The notes under the pieces were generated by a model, which had not been told where the DNA came from, made no database searches, and saw only the letters and a list, made by a program, of their open reading frames with translations. 56,077 nucleotides of DNA from Acidobacteriota bacterium (lineage in GTDB: Bacteria; Acidobacteriota; Terriglobia; Acidiferrales; UBA7541): positions 23,203 to 79,279 of the forward strand of contig PMES01000138.1 of assembly GCA_003154775.1 (NCBI GenBank). Direction: 5' to 3'. Below, piece by piece: positions 1 through 9,327 of this stretch; positions within the stretch are counted from its first letter, which is position 1; each line of letters begins with the position of its first letter. Made by a program: the position numbers and the translations under genes.

Positions 1-1123
<1,123 letters not shown>

Positions 1124-1138
1124 AATCGATTGCTGTCC

Positions 1139-2353
1139 TTACTTTCCCGTTCCCGCGATAGAAAACGAGAAAATCGGCAAATACAGCGAAATCAAAATAA
1201 AGGCTACCAGCAGCCCCATGAATATAAGAATAACGGGCTCAATCACCGCCACCATGGCGCCCAGCCGCAGGCCCACTTCTTCCTCATAGAATTCCGCCAC
1301 GCTGTTCAGCATCGGCGCCAGCGCGCCGCTGGACTCGCCCACTTCAATCATGTCCAGCGCCAGTTCCGGCATCACTCTGCTGGCAGAGAGCGCCCCGTGG
1401 AGCGATTCCCCTTCCCGCACCATTTGCGTCGCGCGCCCCACCGTACCTCGCAACAGCCGGCTGGTAATGGACTCGGCTGCCGTTTGCAGCGCGCTGACCA
1501 GCGGCGTTCCTCCGGTCAGCAGCGTGGCCAGCGTGCGGCAAAACTGCGCCACCTGGAATTTCAGCAACGTTTCGCCCAACACGGGTATGCGGAACTTTAT
1601 GCGGTCGAACGCTACCCCGCCTTCTTCGCTCCGCGACCAGAAATAGACTCCCAGCAACGCCAGGAACACCGCCGCGATCAGTCCCAGGATGTAGTAGCGG
1701 TAGTCCACCGTCACGGTCACCAGGAATTTCGTGGGGCCCGGAAGTTGCACCCCCAAATCGCGGTACAACATGGCAAACTTCGGGATCACCGCGGTCACCA
1801 GGTAGGTCACGATGATCGCCGCCACCGTCACCAGCAGCGTCGGGTACACCAGTGTCGCCAGGATCTTTTTCTTCACTCCGGTGCTGACGCGCTGGTACGC
1901 GATGTAGTAATCCAGCACCCCCGAAAGGTTGCCGCTCTTTTCCCCGGCGAGGATGGCCGTTGAATACATCTTGGAGAATACTCCCGCCTCGTCCACCGCC
2001 TCCGAGAGTGACTTCCCTTCCCGCACTCGGTCGCGAATTTGCGTCAGGACGGGCCGCAGCTTCGGAGCGGTCGCCCGCGTCGCCAACAGGTCCAGAGCGC
2101 GCAGGATGGGCAGGCCCGCTTTGATCAGCGTATTGAATTGCTGGTTGAGGATCAGGAAATCGTTGCCGCCGATCTTGCGTTCCTTGCGCACTCCGAGCAT
2201 CCCGGTGATCAGCCCGCTCCGCGATTTCACGGAGTAAACAAACAGCCCGCGGTCGGCCAGTTTCTGGCGCGCTTCCTCAAGCGTGCCGGCAGCTTCAACG
2301 TGCGAGAAGACCCGCCCATTGGCGTCGGCTACGCGGCAGACGAATTCCCCCAT
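1139..2353 (-). CDS. PilC/GspF-family inner-membrane platform protein, second copy
   Basis: A 404-residue polytopic membrane protein of the type II secretion F family, which forms the inner-membrane platform under a pilus or pseudopilus. Two repeated F domains are visible (about 70-190 and 275-395), with hydrophobic segments such as LVTVAAIIVTYLVTAVIP and the C-terminal ILIFMGLLVAFILISLYLP. The open frame extends to 2566, but that extension overlaps the LolA-like gene; I chose the ATG at 2353 (MGEFVCRVADANGR), which gives the usual family length. It sits between the LolA-like gene and a second PilB/GspE ATPase on the same strand, so it probably works with that ATPase and not with PilB at 10480-12198. 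A separate PilC is encoded at 8046-9260. Confidence 0.92.
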   Translation of the reverse strand: MGEFVCRVADANGRVFSHVEAAGTLEEARQKLADRGLFVYSVKSRSGLITGMLGVRKERKIGGNDFLILNQQFNTLIKAGLPILRALDLLATRATAPKLRPVLTQIRDRVREGKSLSEAVDEAGVFSKMYSTAILAGEKSGNLSGVLDYYIAYQRVSTGVKKKILATLVYPTLLVTVAAIIVTYLVTAVIPKFAMLYRDLGVQLPGPTKFLVTVTVDYRYYILGLIAAVFLALLGVYFWSRSEEGGVAFDRIKFRIPVLGETLLKFQVAQFCRTLATLLTGGTPLVSALQTAAESITSRLLRGTVGRATQMVREGESLHGALSASRVMPELALDMIEVGESSGALAPMLNSVAEFYEEEVGLRLGAMVAVIEPVILIFMGLLVAFILISLYLPIFSFSIAGTGK

Positions 2354-2457
2354 AGACCTTAAGTTTACCTCATTCGGAGAGTACCCCAAAAAGAGTCCGA
2401 GTAGAGCGGTTACATCCTGTACAAGCGGCAGGCCGGGAGCGAAACGCCCTCCACTTC

Positions 2458-3267
2458 TTACTGACGCAGACCCGGCGAATCGGGTAGCGGGCCATTCACG
2501 ATGACCATGCCGGGCTGTGCCTCGAATTGAAACAGCGTTTTCGGCAACACCGGGTTCCACTGCCAATCCTTGAACGTGAATTCCACCTGTATGCCGGCTC
2601 CTTCATCCATCACGATGCGGCTCAGTTCGCCCTGCGGAGAAAGCTCGAAGAGCACCGCCCCCGCTCCTTTGGCGGCATGCACCTTGGCGGCGCCGCTCGG
2701 TTTGCCCGCGCCTTCGCGAGGGGAACCCGCATCCCCCGCCCCGCGCAGTTCGCAGCGATACACTTTGTACCCGGCCTGCCTCGGCGAGACATCCGCTGCC
2801 CATTCCACTTGCGCGCAAATCCGCGACAGCTTGATGCCGTCAGTCAGAAACGCCAGGGGCGTCCGCCAATCGTCGCTCTTCTTCGCCGGCATGCGCGTGG
2901 CTGTGTGGTCCTCCGGCGTAATGAACCACACATATTTCCCGTCAGCCAGAAAGGTGTTCTTCTCTGGCGCCTCATAGTCCCAGCGCATTTTGCCAGGGTG
3001 CAGGAAGTAGGATTTGCCCGCCTCTTTGCGCGTCACCCTGCCGTTCTCCGAGTATTCCTGCAGGAACGTCGCGGAGAGCGACCTGGCGTCCCGGTAACGC
3101 GCCTCAAATTGCGCCAGCACAGCGTCGCGTTGTTCCGCGCCGAAAAGCAGTTCAGTTTTTTGGGAAGTCCAGCCCAGCAAGGAAAGCGTCAGGATTACAG
3201 TGAATATCCAATTTATTGCTGTTAGAAAGGGGGCAAAGCGCTCAGTTTGCAGGAAACGTAAGGTCAC
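2458..3267 (-). CDS. LolA-like outer-membrane lipoprotein carrier protein
   Basis: A 269-residue periplasmic protein of the LolA family, which carries lipoproteins across the periplasm to the outer membrane. The N-terminus has a hydrophobic segment (about residues 17-33, IFTVILTLSLLGW) consistent with a signal anchor or signal peptide. The LolA core is recognisable: ATFLQEY, then GKSYFLHPGKMRWDYEAP, then the phrase KYVWFITPEDHTATR. A Gly/Ala/Lys-rich insert lies around residues 180-205 before the last strands. It is 32 bp downstream of the first pilin gene with no terminator seen between them, and about 100 bp upstream of the second PilC-like gene. Placement within a pilus cluster is unusual for lolA; a more specialised carrier role is possible but not shown. 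Confidence 0.82.
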   Translation of the reverse strand: MTLRFLQTERFAPFLTAINWIFTVILTLSLLGWTSQKTELLFGAEQRDAVLAQFEARYRDARSLSATFLQEYSENGRVTRKEAGKSYFLHPGKMRWDYEAPEKNTFLADGKYVWFITPEDHTATRMPAKKSDDWRTPLAFLTDGIKLSRICAQVEWAADVSPRQAGYKVYRCELRGAGDAGSPREGAGKPSGAAKVHAAKGAGAVLFELSPQGELSRIVMDEGAGIQVEFTFKDWQWNPVLPKTLFQFEAQPGMVIVNGPLPDSPGLRQ

Positions 3268-3299
3268 CCGTCAATGTATAACAGCCTCGCTGCACGCAA

Positions 3300-3782
3300 T
3301 CAAATGGGAGGATCATTCGCAGTCGCTGAGCTTGTCGTATTAAAGTGAATCACAAAGGTCTCATCGGTGTAGAACCACCGGCGTCCCGTGCTCCCTGGGG
3401 TAATGGGATTCGCATTTACGGTGTAGTTCGATGGTGTTCCGTTCGGACCGTTGTTCCCCGTGACCACATAGGTAAAGCTGAATCCGTCTTTCGTATTTGG
3501 TGTTTGTGCCACGGGGTCGGGTATCAAAAGAGCGTTGGTGGAACTGGCGGTTCCGGTGGTGCCGCCCAACGACGGCAAGTCTTGCGAAAAACCTATGCCA
3601 AACTGGACGCTATACATGGACTCTGCTGTGTTGATATCGCGCAAGGTTTGCACCGCGGAAGCTTCATTTGCGGTCATCTTGGACTGGATCAGGCTTGGGA
3701 TGGCGATGGCGGCGATAATCAGAATGATCGCCACTACGATCAGCAGCTCAATTAGCGAAAACCCTGTTTGCTTGCGTTTCAT
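3300..3782 (-). CDS. Type IV pilin (cysteine-free, pilin 1)
   Basis: A 160-residue prepilin. It has a short leader MKRKQTG followed by the class III signal FSLIELLIVVAIILIIAAIA, so prepilin peptidase would cleave after Gly7 and methylate Phe. Glu5 of the mature protein is present. The C-terminal domain is Gly/Ser/Thr/Asn rich and contains no cysteine, unlike the neighbouring pilin at 4098-4589, so it cannot form the usual disulphide-closed loop. A GGAG ribosome site lies about 10 bp upstream. Its own sigma-54-type promoter (3845-3860) and three spaced dyads (3922-3979) lie in the gap behind the terminator of pilin 2, so the two pilins look independently transcribed under the same kind of control. 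It may be a second major pilin or a minor one. Confidence 0.93.
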   Translation of the reverse strand: MKRKQTGFSLIELLIVVAIILIIAAIAIPSLIQSKMTANEASAVQTLRDINTAESMYSVQFGIGFSQDLPSLGGTTGTASSTNALLIPDPVAQTPNTKDGFSFTYVVTGNNGPNGTPSNYTVNANPITPGSTGRRWFYTDETFVIHFNTTSSATANDPPI

Positions 3783-3844
3783 AGTGCCTGGTCTCCAATC
3801 ACGCGCTCTCCTGAGTATACAAAAAGAGAGACACCTGTAAATAG

Positions 3845-3860
3845 AGCATGCGCCTTGCCA
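3845..3860 (-). promoter_or_regulatory. Sigma-54-type promoter of pilin 1
   Basis: On the minus strand the sequence is TGGCAAGGCGCATGCT. It matches the -24/-12 consensus TGGCACG-N4-TTGCW at the GG and GC dinucleotides with the correct spacing. The predicted start of transcription is near 3833, about 50 bases before the pilin ATG at 3782. Its location upstream of a pilin, with PilS and PilR encoded nearby, supports the call. Confidence 0.72.
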
Positions 3861-3921
3861 AATCCACCGCTCAAGATAACCTTAATGTTCCCATCAATTA
3901 GCCGCTAACCGCGCGTCAAAC

Positions 3922-3979
3922 CCACCGAAATTGCCCCCCCTTGTGACCGAAATTGTCACCCTGCGGACAGAAATCGTCA
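3922..3979. promoter_or_regulatory. Three phased dyads upstream of pilin 1 (candidate PilR sites)
   Basis: Three 15-bp copies start at 3922, 3944 and 3965: CCACCGAAATTGCCC, TGACCGAAATTGTCA and GGACAGAAATCGTCA. The middle copy is TGAC-N7-GTCA, the third is one base off, and the first is degenerate. Spacing is 22 and 21 bp, about two helical turns, so they face the same side of the DNA. They lie 62-135 bp upstream of the -24/-12 element, the usual place for enhancer-binding protein sites. The same dyad form recurs upstream of pilin 2. Confidence 0.6.
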
Positions 3980-4027
3980 GACTAATTAACCACTGTAATC
4001 TCCTCATCGGGCGGCGCGGCTCAATTG

Positions 4028-4060
4028 AAAAAAACGGAGCAGGATCGAAATCCTGCTCCG
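4028..4060 (-). terminator. Rho-independent terminator after pilin 2
   Basis: On the minus strand an 11-bp perfect stem (CGGAGCAGGAT with ATCCTGCTCCG) closes a four-base loop and is followed by a run of seven T. It begins 37 bp past the stop codon of the pilin at 4098-4589, separating it from pilin 1. Confidence 0.92.
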
Positions 4061-4097
4061 CTTGCTTCGTGCGGGTTTCCACCCCGCCGGTGAATTA

Positions 4098-4589
4098 TTA
4101 GAGCGGGAAGGTGCCGCTGGCCCCCGCCACGCAGGCACCGAGGGTAGTGCCTACGGGAAGGTAGAACAGCACCAGGTTCTGGTCGGAGCAGAAGCCGCGC
4201 GTGCCGGTCGATCCAGGGGCGCCCGGTTCTGCGTCGGTACTGTAGGTCGAGGCGGTATTGGTAACCTGGAACGTGTACCCGCTCTTCGCTGTACCGGCCG
4301 TCGCCGCGTGCGACAACAGGTTGTCGATCAAGCAGGCATTCGCCGAGCTAGGAATACCGCACGTCGCGGCGGCCGGGCCCAGTTGAAGCAGGCTCGCGAA
4401 CGAGCCGGGATACGTATTGTTGTAGGTCACTTCGCCCGTATTAATTGTACGCAGGGAGGCGACCGCCGAAGCCTCGTTCGCCGCCATCTTCGAGCGGATG
4501 AGGTTCGGAATTGCGATGGCCGCGATGATCAGAATGATCGCCACGACGATCAGCAGTTCGATAAGACTGAAACCCTTTTGTTTCTTCAT
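4098..4589 (-). CDS. pilA: Type IV pilin (four cysteines, pilin 2, probable PilA)
   Basis: A 163-residue prepilin with leader MKKQKG and the hydrophobic helix FSLIELLIVVAIILIIAAIA, almost identical to pilin 1 through the first 45 residues (shared KMxANEASAV). The globular part diverges and has four cysteines (in ATCG, NACLID, GFCSD and GACVAG), which could make two disulphides. The frame is open to 4625, but the ATG at 4589 is preceded by AAGGAGA at good spacing. A strong sigma-54-type promoter lies at 4637-4652 and a strong terminator at 4028-4060, so it is probably a single-gene, highly expressed unit. It is the likelier major pilin of the two. Regulation by PilS/PilR, encoded just upstream, is inferred. 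Confidence 0.94.
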   Translation of the reverse strand: MKKQKGFSLIELLIVVAIILIIAAIAIPNLIRSKMAANEASAVASLRTINTGEVTYNNTYPGSFASLLQLGPAAATCGIPSSANACLIDNLLSHAATAGTAKSGYTFQVTNTASTYSTDAEPGAPGSTGTRGFCSDQNLVLFYLPVGTTLGACVAGASGTFPL

Positions 4590-4636
4590 GAAGTCTCCTT
4601 GAGAGAATCTATTGTGCCAGAGCACGCCCTGAGATG

Positions 4637-4652
4637 TGCAAGGGGGGTGCCA
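4637..4652 (-). promoter_or_regulatory. Sigma-54-type promoter of pilin 2
   Basis: The minus-strand sequence TGGCACCCCCCTTGCA matches TGGCACG-N4-TTGCA at every fixed position but one, with correct spacing. The start of transcription is predicted near 4626, giving a leader of about 37 bases that includes the AAGGAGA ribosome site. Confidence 0.85.
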
Positions 4653-4780
4653 ATGCTAGGAGAGCGGCTACAAAAGTACCATAATATTTGCAACCCATTG
4701 ACTCTTCATTACTTAGAGCTGACACCTGACGCCGCTTCCCGGGATCTCGCCGGCGTTCGGCTGCTTCCCCCTCCAAAACC

Positions 4781-4817
4781 TGACGCTTTTCGTCAGTCTG
4801 GGTGTCGCAAATGGTCA
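4781..4817. promoter_or_regulatory. Two phased dyads upstream of pilin 2 (candidate PilR sites)
   Basis: Two 15-bp elements start at 4781 (TGACGCTTTTCGTCA) and 4803 (TGTCGCAAATGGTCA), 22 bp apart, both fitting TGAC-N7-GTCA with at most one mismatch. They are 129-180 bp upstream of the -24/-12 promoter. Weaker half sites (TGAC at 4699 and 4720, 21 bp apart) lie closer in. The same form and spacing occur upstream of pilin 1. The rest of the 4626-4892 gap shows no gene. Confidence 0.55.
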
Positions 4818-4892
4818 GTTCTCCGGGTCCCCTCGATGCACAAATCCCTGGGGATAAATGGCATGCTAGTACACCGCAAGGGACTCTGATGA

Positions 4893-6317
4893 CTACAAAT
4901 TGTGCTTCCTGGCGTAGTGCCTGAAAGACGGGTAACTGATCCCTAGAAGGCCTGCCGCCCGCGTGCGCACCCCATCCGCCTTCTCTAGCGCGGCCTTCAA
5001 GTAGCGCTTTTCGGTTTCCGCCATGGCCCGCTCGAAGTTCACGCCTTCCGGCGGAAACGCCGTGCTCTCCAATTGTCCCCCGGCCGCCGTCGCGGCTCCC
5101 CCCAGTCCCGTCATGCGATCCGGCAGAACCCCCACGGAAATCTCCGGCCCGCTCTCCAGCGCCACCGCCCGCTCGATGGTATTCTCCAACTCGCGCACGT
5201 TCCCGGGCCAGTCGTAAGATTCCAGGCGCTGCATCGCTTGCGGTGATATGCCTTCCACCGGCTTTTCCATGGACTTTCGGAAGCGCTCCAGAAAATGGCG
5301 CGCCAACATGGGAATGTCATCCCGGCGTTCCCGCAAAGAGGGTACGTGAATCGGAATCACGCTCAAGCGGTAGAACAAATCTTCGCGGAACTCCCCGGCG
5401 GCAATGGCCTTCTCCAAATCCCTGTTGGTTGCCGCAATCACGCGGACATCCACGTCCAATTCTTCCGTGCTCCCCAGCGGCCGCACCTTTCCTTCCTGCA
5501 GCACGCGGTAAAGCTTCACCTGCATCGCCTGATCCATGTTGCCGATCTCATCCAGGAACAGCGTTCCGCCGTGCGCCGCCTGGAACAATCCGCGCCGGTT
5601 TTCGTTGGCGCCCGTAAACGCGCCCTTGGTGTAGCCGAATAGTTCCGACTCCAGCAGCGTCTCCGGGAACGCTCCGCAGTTGATGGTGATGAACGGAGCA
5701 TGTGACCTCGCGCTGTTCTCGTGAATGGCCCGCGCCACCAGTTCCTTGCCCGTGCCGCTCTCCCCTGTAATCAGCACGCGGCTCGTCTGTGGCGCCACGG
5801 TCTGGATGAGATCGAAGATCGCGCGCATATTCGGGCTTTGCCCGATGATGTTGTCCAGACCGGTCAGCCGGCGCAATTCCCGCCGCAGGTAACCGGCTTC
5901 ATTCTTCCATTTCAGTTTTTCCGCGACTTCGTGCACCGCTACGCGCAACTGTGCCACCAGATCGTGGTCCTTGATCACATACCGATTCGCGCCTTCGTTC
6001 GCGGCGGCAATCGCCGTTTCCAGCGTCGGCACGCCGGTGATCAGCACGAAATAAGCGTCGGGGGCAACCTCTCGCGCGTAGCGCAGCAGTTCCACGCCCG
6101 TCTCGCCCGGCATGCGCACATCGGAAATGATCATGTCATAGAGCGAACCTTCCAGCTTCCGTCTGGCGGCCTCCACGCTGTTGGCAATCTCCACGCGGTG
6201 GCCTTCCTTGCGGAAGGTGATCTCCAGCAGTTCGCAGATGGACTTCTCGTCATCCACGACGAGGATGTGCACCATCTCGCGGCCCGCTTCTTTCGCAGCG
6301 ATTTTCGTCGCTTGCAT
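4893..6317 (-). CDS. pilR: PilR-type sigma-54-dependent response regulator
   Basis: A 474-residue NtrC-family activator expected to switch on pilin transcription with sigma-54. Domains in order: receiver (about 16-130, with VVDDE and phosphoacceptor Asp66 in ISDVRMPG), AAA+ domain (about 155-390, Walker A GESGTGKE at 185-192, the sigma-54 contact motif GAFTGA at 232-237, WPGNVREL near 370), and a C-terminal Fis-type helix-turn-helix ending in GISYPSFRHYARKHN. The start at 6317 has GGAG nine bases upstream. It follows the pilS gene by 6 bp, so the pair is one operon. Both pilin genes next door carry sigma-54 promoters and repeated dyads, which makes PilR the obvious regulator. The division from NtrC rests on this context. 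Confidence 0.93.
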   Translation of the reverse strand: MQATKIAAKEAGREMVHILVVDDEKSICELLEITFRKEGHRVEIANSVEAARRKLEGSLYDMIISDVRMPGETGVELLRYAREVAPDAYFVLITGVPTLETAIAAANEGANRYVIKDHDLVAQLRVAVHEVAEKLKWKNEAGYLRRELRRLTGLDNIIGQSPNMRAIFDLIQTVAPQTSRVLITGESGTGKELVARAIHENSARSHAPFITINCGAFPETLLESELFGYTKGAFTGANENRRGLFQAAHGGTLFLDEIGNMDQAMQVKLYRVLQEGKVRPLGSTEELDVDVRVIAATNRDLEKAIAAGEFREDLFYRLSVIPIHVPSLRERRDDIPMLARHFLERFRKSMEKPVEGISPQAMQRLESYDWPGNVRELENTIERAVALESGPEISVGVLPDRMTGLGGAATAAGGQLESTAFPPEGVNFERAMAETEKRYLKAALEKADGVRTRAAGLLGISYPSFRHYARKHNL

Positions 6318-6323
6318 AGTTCT

Positions 6324-7937
6324 TCACTCCACCAGCGGAAGTTCAACCACGAATTCCGCCCCTTTGTCTTTTTCGCTGATCACCGAAATCCGTCCGCTGT
6401 GCGCTTGCACGATCTGGTAAACGATCGCCAGCCCCAGCCCCGTGCCTCCCTCAAAAGTGGATTGCAACGGTTCGAAGATCTTGGTGCGTTGTTGCGGGTC
6501 CAGGCCAATGCCGGTGTCCCGGAAGGAGATGCGCAGCCAATCGGGAATCCGCTCCATCCCCACGGTCAAGGTTCCACCCTCGGGCATGGCGCGCAACGCG
6601 TTGTCGCAGAGGTTCCAGAATACCTGCTTGATCTTGTCCGCATCCACCAGCACCTTGCGCGCTTCCCCGTTGAACGCCCGCTGGATGTGAAATTTATTTC
6701 CAACGCCGGGCTTTCTCTCCATCAGCAGCAGCGTTTCGTCCAGCAGCGCGCGCACATCCGCTTCCTGAAAGACGTAGGATTTGTCCCGCGAGTAGTTCAG
6801 GAAGTCCGTAATGATGTGATTCAAGCGCTCCGATTCCCGGCTGACAATGTTCACCAGGCGCTTCTCGTCTTCCTCCAGCGGCACCAAGCGCCCCAACTCC
6901 TTCACCGCCCCCGCCATGGCCGTCAGCGGCTGCCGTATTTCGTGTGCAATTGCCGCGGAGAGCCGCCCTACCGCCGCCATGCGCTCCTTCGTGGCCACTT
7001 CCTTTTCCAGGCGCCGCAATTCCGTCAAGTCCTGAAAGTTGAATACATACCCGCTCCGCGCCGGATCCCGGGTTCGCAGCGGCGAAACCGATATACCCAG
7101 GAATCGGCGCTGCCCGCCGCCCGCTCGCACCTCAATCTCACGCCGCAGGGAAAGCTTTTCCGGGAGCGCCGTCATGTCCGGCAGCCAGAATTCCTCGCTG
7201 ACCTCCCGCAGATCCCGTCCGCGCAGTTCCGCGAACGTTCGCCCCAGAATTTCTTCCCCGGTGCGGTTAATCAGCACCACGCGCCCTTCCATATCCGTGG
7301 TGACCAGGCCGCCGCGCATGGAATGAATGACGTCCGCCGTAAAATCCTGCAGTTCCAGCAGTTCTTCGCGTTTCTGTTCCAGTTCCGTACTTTTGCGGCG
7401 CAGGGAATACGCCAGCAGGCTCGCCAAATAAGCCACCGCGAGAAATCCAAACGTATTGCTCAGAAACCACAACCGCAGCGTCTCCACCGAAGGAGCCGCG
7501 ATCGAAGTTCGTGGCAACCTCCCAGCGTCCACAAGAAAGAGCACCAGCGCGAGCGACGCCAGGCACAGCATCGCGGTTACGAACGCCATCCGCCGCGTGA
7601 ACAGGATGCTGGCGACGATGATCACCAGGAGGTACAGCGAGGTGAAGTTGCTGTCCTGCAATCCCGTGGCGTAAACGATTCCCGTAATCATCCCCACATC
7701 GCAGAACACCTGGATCGCGCCGAACCAGAACGTCGCCGGCAGCAAACGCACCAGGATCAGGTGCAGGATGCCGATGGTAATCCACAGAATGATGATGGGC
7801 AGGAAGTAGCGCGGCGAGCCGCTGGACGGCACATACTGCGGCCACACCACGCCCACACCCAGGATCAGCGCGATCATTAACAGGCGCACGCGCGTCAGCC
7901 ATTCCAGCCACTCACGCCGATTGAACGTCTGTTCCAT
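6324..7937 (-). CDS. pilS: PilS-type membrane sensor histidine kinase
   Basis: A 537-residue sensor kinase, partner of PilR. The N-terminal 180 residues are hydrophobic with about five or six membrane segments (for example [64 protein letters not shown]), as in PilS, which senses pilin in the inner membrane. A short coiled coil and a PAS domain follow (about 195-310), then HisKA with phospho-His332 in [10 protein letters not shown], and an HATPase domain with DTGIGL (473-478) and GGTGLGLAI. The Gln in HEIRQPL replaces the more usual Asn. It is separated from upstream pilC by a strong terminator at 7992-8028, so pilSR probably has its own promoter in the 110-bp gap. Confidence 0.93.
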   Translation of the reverse strand: MEQTFNRREWLEWLTRVRLLMIALILGVGVVWPQYVPSSGSPRYFLPIIILWITIGILHLILVRLLPATFWFGAIQVFCDVGMITGIVYATGLQDSNFTSLYLLVIIVASILFTRRMAFVTAMLCLASLALVLFLVDAGRLPRTSIAAPSVETLRLWFLSNTFGFLAVAYLASLLAYSLRRKSTELEQKREELLELQDFTADVIHSMRGGLVTTDMEGRVVLINRTGEEILGRTFAELRGRDLREVSEEFWLPDMTALPEKLSLRREIEVRAGGGQRRFLGISVSPLRTRDPARSGYVFNFQDLTELRRLEKEVATKERMAAVGRLSAAIAHEIRQPLTAMAGAVKELGRLVPLEEDEKRLVNIVSRESERLNHIITDFLNYSRDKSYVFQEADVRALLDETLLLMERKPGVGNKFHIQRAFNGEARKVLVDADKIKQVFWNLCDNALRAMPEGGTLTVGMERIPDWLRISFRDTGIGLDPQQRTKIFEPLQSTFEGGTGLGLAIVYQIVQAHSGRISVISEKDKGAEFVVELPLVE

Positions 7938-7991
7938 AAATGTGCGCTGGGGAAGCGGCCCCCGCTTTCCTCATCCTTCATCTTAAACAGA

Positions 7992-8028
7992 AAAAGGAGG
8001 ACAGGGGCGAACCTCCTGTCCTCCTTTT
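7992..8028 (-). terminator. Terminator after pilC
   Basis: A 14-bp perfect stem (AAAAGGAGGACAGG with CCTGTCCTCCTTTT) closes a nine-base loop. A-rich and T-rich flanks allow termination on either strand. It lies 17 bp beyond the pilC stop and ends the pilB-pilT-pilC unit. Confidence 0.88.
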
Positions 8029-8045
8029 CCGAAGAAGCACTCCGC

Positions 8046-9260
8046 TTAGTGCGCCGAGGCCAGTTTGCCGATCAACGTGAACAGCGGCAGGTACATGGAA
8101 ATGACCACACCGCCGACCACGGTGCCGAGGAAGACGATCATGATGGGTTCCAGAGCGGTCAGCAGGTCCTTCACCGCCGCGTCCACTTCATCTTCGTAGA
8201 AGTCCGCGATCTTCTGCAGCATCGCGTCCATCGCGCCGGTCTGTTCGCCCACCGCGATCATCTGCGTCACCATGCCCGGGAATACTCCCGATTCCCTGAG
8301 TGGTTCGGTGAGCGACTTGCCTTCTTCCAGCGATTTCCGCACCCTGTTCAAGGCCCTTTCGACCACCGCGTTTCCAGAGGTCTTCGCGGTAATGTCCAGG
8401 CCTTCCAGAATCGGGACGCCGCTCGCGATCAATGTACCCAATGTCCGCGTGAACCGCCCCACGGCGATCTTCCGCATCAGGATGCCCAGTACCGGCAGCT
8501 TCAGGATCACCGTATCAATGACGAAGCGTCCTTGCGGTGTGCCGTGCCACACCTTCAAACCGATAATGATGGCCACCGCCCCCACCACGAGCAACAACCC
8601 AAAGATGCTGCCAACGAAATGGCTGGCCGCAATCACGATCTTCGTGGGCAACGGCAAATCCACGCCCATGCCTGCGAACAGCGTCGCGAACACCGGCACC
8701 ACCTTCCACAACAGCAGGATGATGACGCCCCCCGCGATGGTCAAAACACCGATCGGGTAGACCATGGCGGACTTCACCGCGCGCTGCAATTTCACGTTCT
8801 TTTCGATGTACGTCGAGAGGCGCTGCAGAATGGTGTCCAGAATACCGCCGGTCTCCCCCGCTTCCACCATGTTGCTGTACAGCGCATCGAAGACCTTCGG
8901 GTATTGCTTCATGGCCGCGGAGAGCGTGCTCCCGCCTTCCACCGCCGAGCGCGTGCCCGTCAGCACCTTCTGGAAGGTCTTGTTCTCCTGCTGGCTCGAG
9001 AGAATTTCCAGGCACTGCACCAGCGGCAAGCCGGCATCAATCATGACCGAGAACTGGCGAGTAAAAACGGCCAGCTCCTTCGCATTGACGCCCCCGCCGA
9101 AGGTCGGCAAGTTGAACTCCTTGCCCTTCTCCGACATCTTCGTCGGCGTGATCTGCTGGCGCCGCAACAGGCTCTGCAGCTCCGTCTTGCTGCTGGCCGT
9201 CATTTCGCCCGCGACCGACGCACCCGTTCGATTTGTTCCCCGATAAGTAAAGACCGGCAT
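8046..9260 (-). CDS. pilC: Type IV pilus inner-membrane platform protein PilC
   Basis: A 404-residue GspF-family protein that anchors the PilB and PilT motors at the inner membrane. It opens with the typical PilC N-terminus (MPVFTYRGTNRTGASVAGEM), followed by two F domains (about 70-195 and 275-395). Hydrophobic segments include VLTIAGGVIILLLWKVVPVF and IMIVFLGTVVGGVVISMYLP near the C-terminus. LPLVQCLEIL and GVPILEGLDI mark the equivalent points in each repeat. It lies 67 bp downstream of pilT in the order pilB-pilT-pilC and is followed by a strong terminator. Length and motif layout match the family well. Confidence 0.96.
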   Translation of the reverse strand: MPVFTYRGTNRTGASVAGEMTASSKTELQSLLRRQQITPTKMSEKGKEFNLPTFGGGVNAKELAVFTRQFSVMIDAGLPLVQCLEILSSQQENKTFQKVLTGTRSAVEGGSTLSAAMKQYPKVFDALYSNMVEAGETGGILDTILQRLSTYIEKNVKLQRAVKSAMVYPIGVLTIAGGVIILLLWKVVPVFATLFAGMGVDLPLPTKIVIAASHFVGSIFGLLLVVGAVAIIIGLKVWHGTPQGRFVIDTVILKLPVLGILMRKIAVGRFTRTLGTLIASGVPILEGLDITAKTSGNAVVERALNRVRKSLEEGKSLTEPLRESGVFPGMVTQMIAVGEQTGAMDAMLQKIADFYEDEVDAAVKDLLTALEPIMIVFLGTVVGGVVISMYLPLFTLIGKLASAH

Positions 9261-9327
9261 AGTTTCTCCTCCTCAGCGGTCAAAAAGTTTTCCGAACTTC
9301 CGAAACCCCATTCTCCGATGCAATCTC

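Noticed and set aside
5721-7880. A 719-codon plus-strand frame
   Set aside because: It is a shadow of pilR and pilS on the other strand in GC-rich DNA; composition is unlike a protein.
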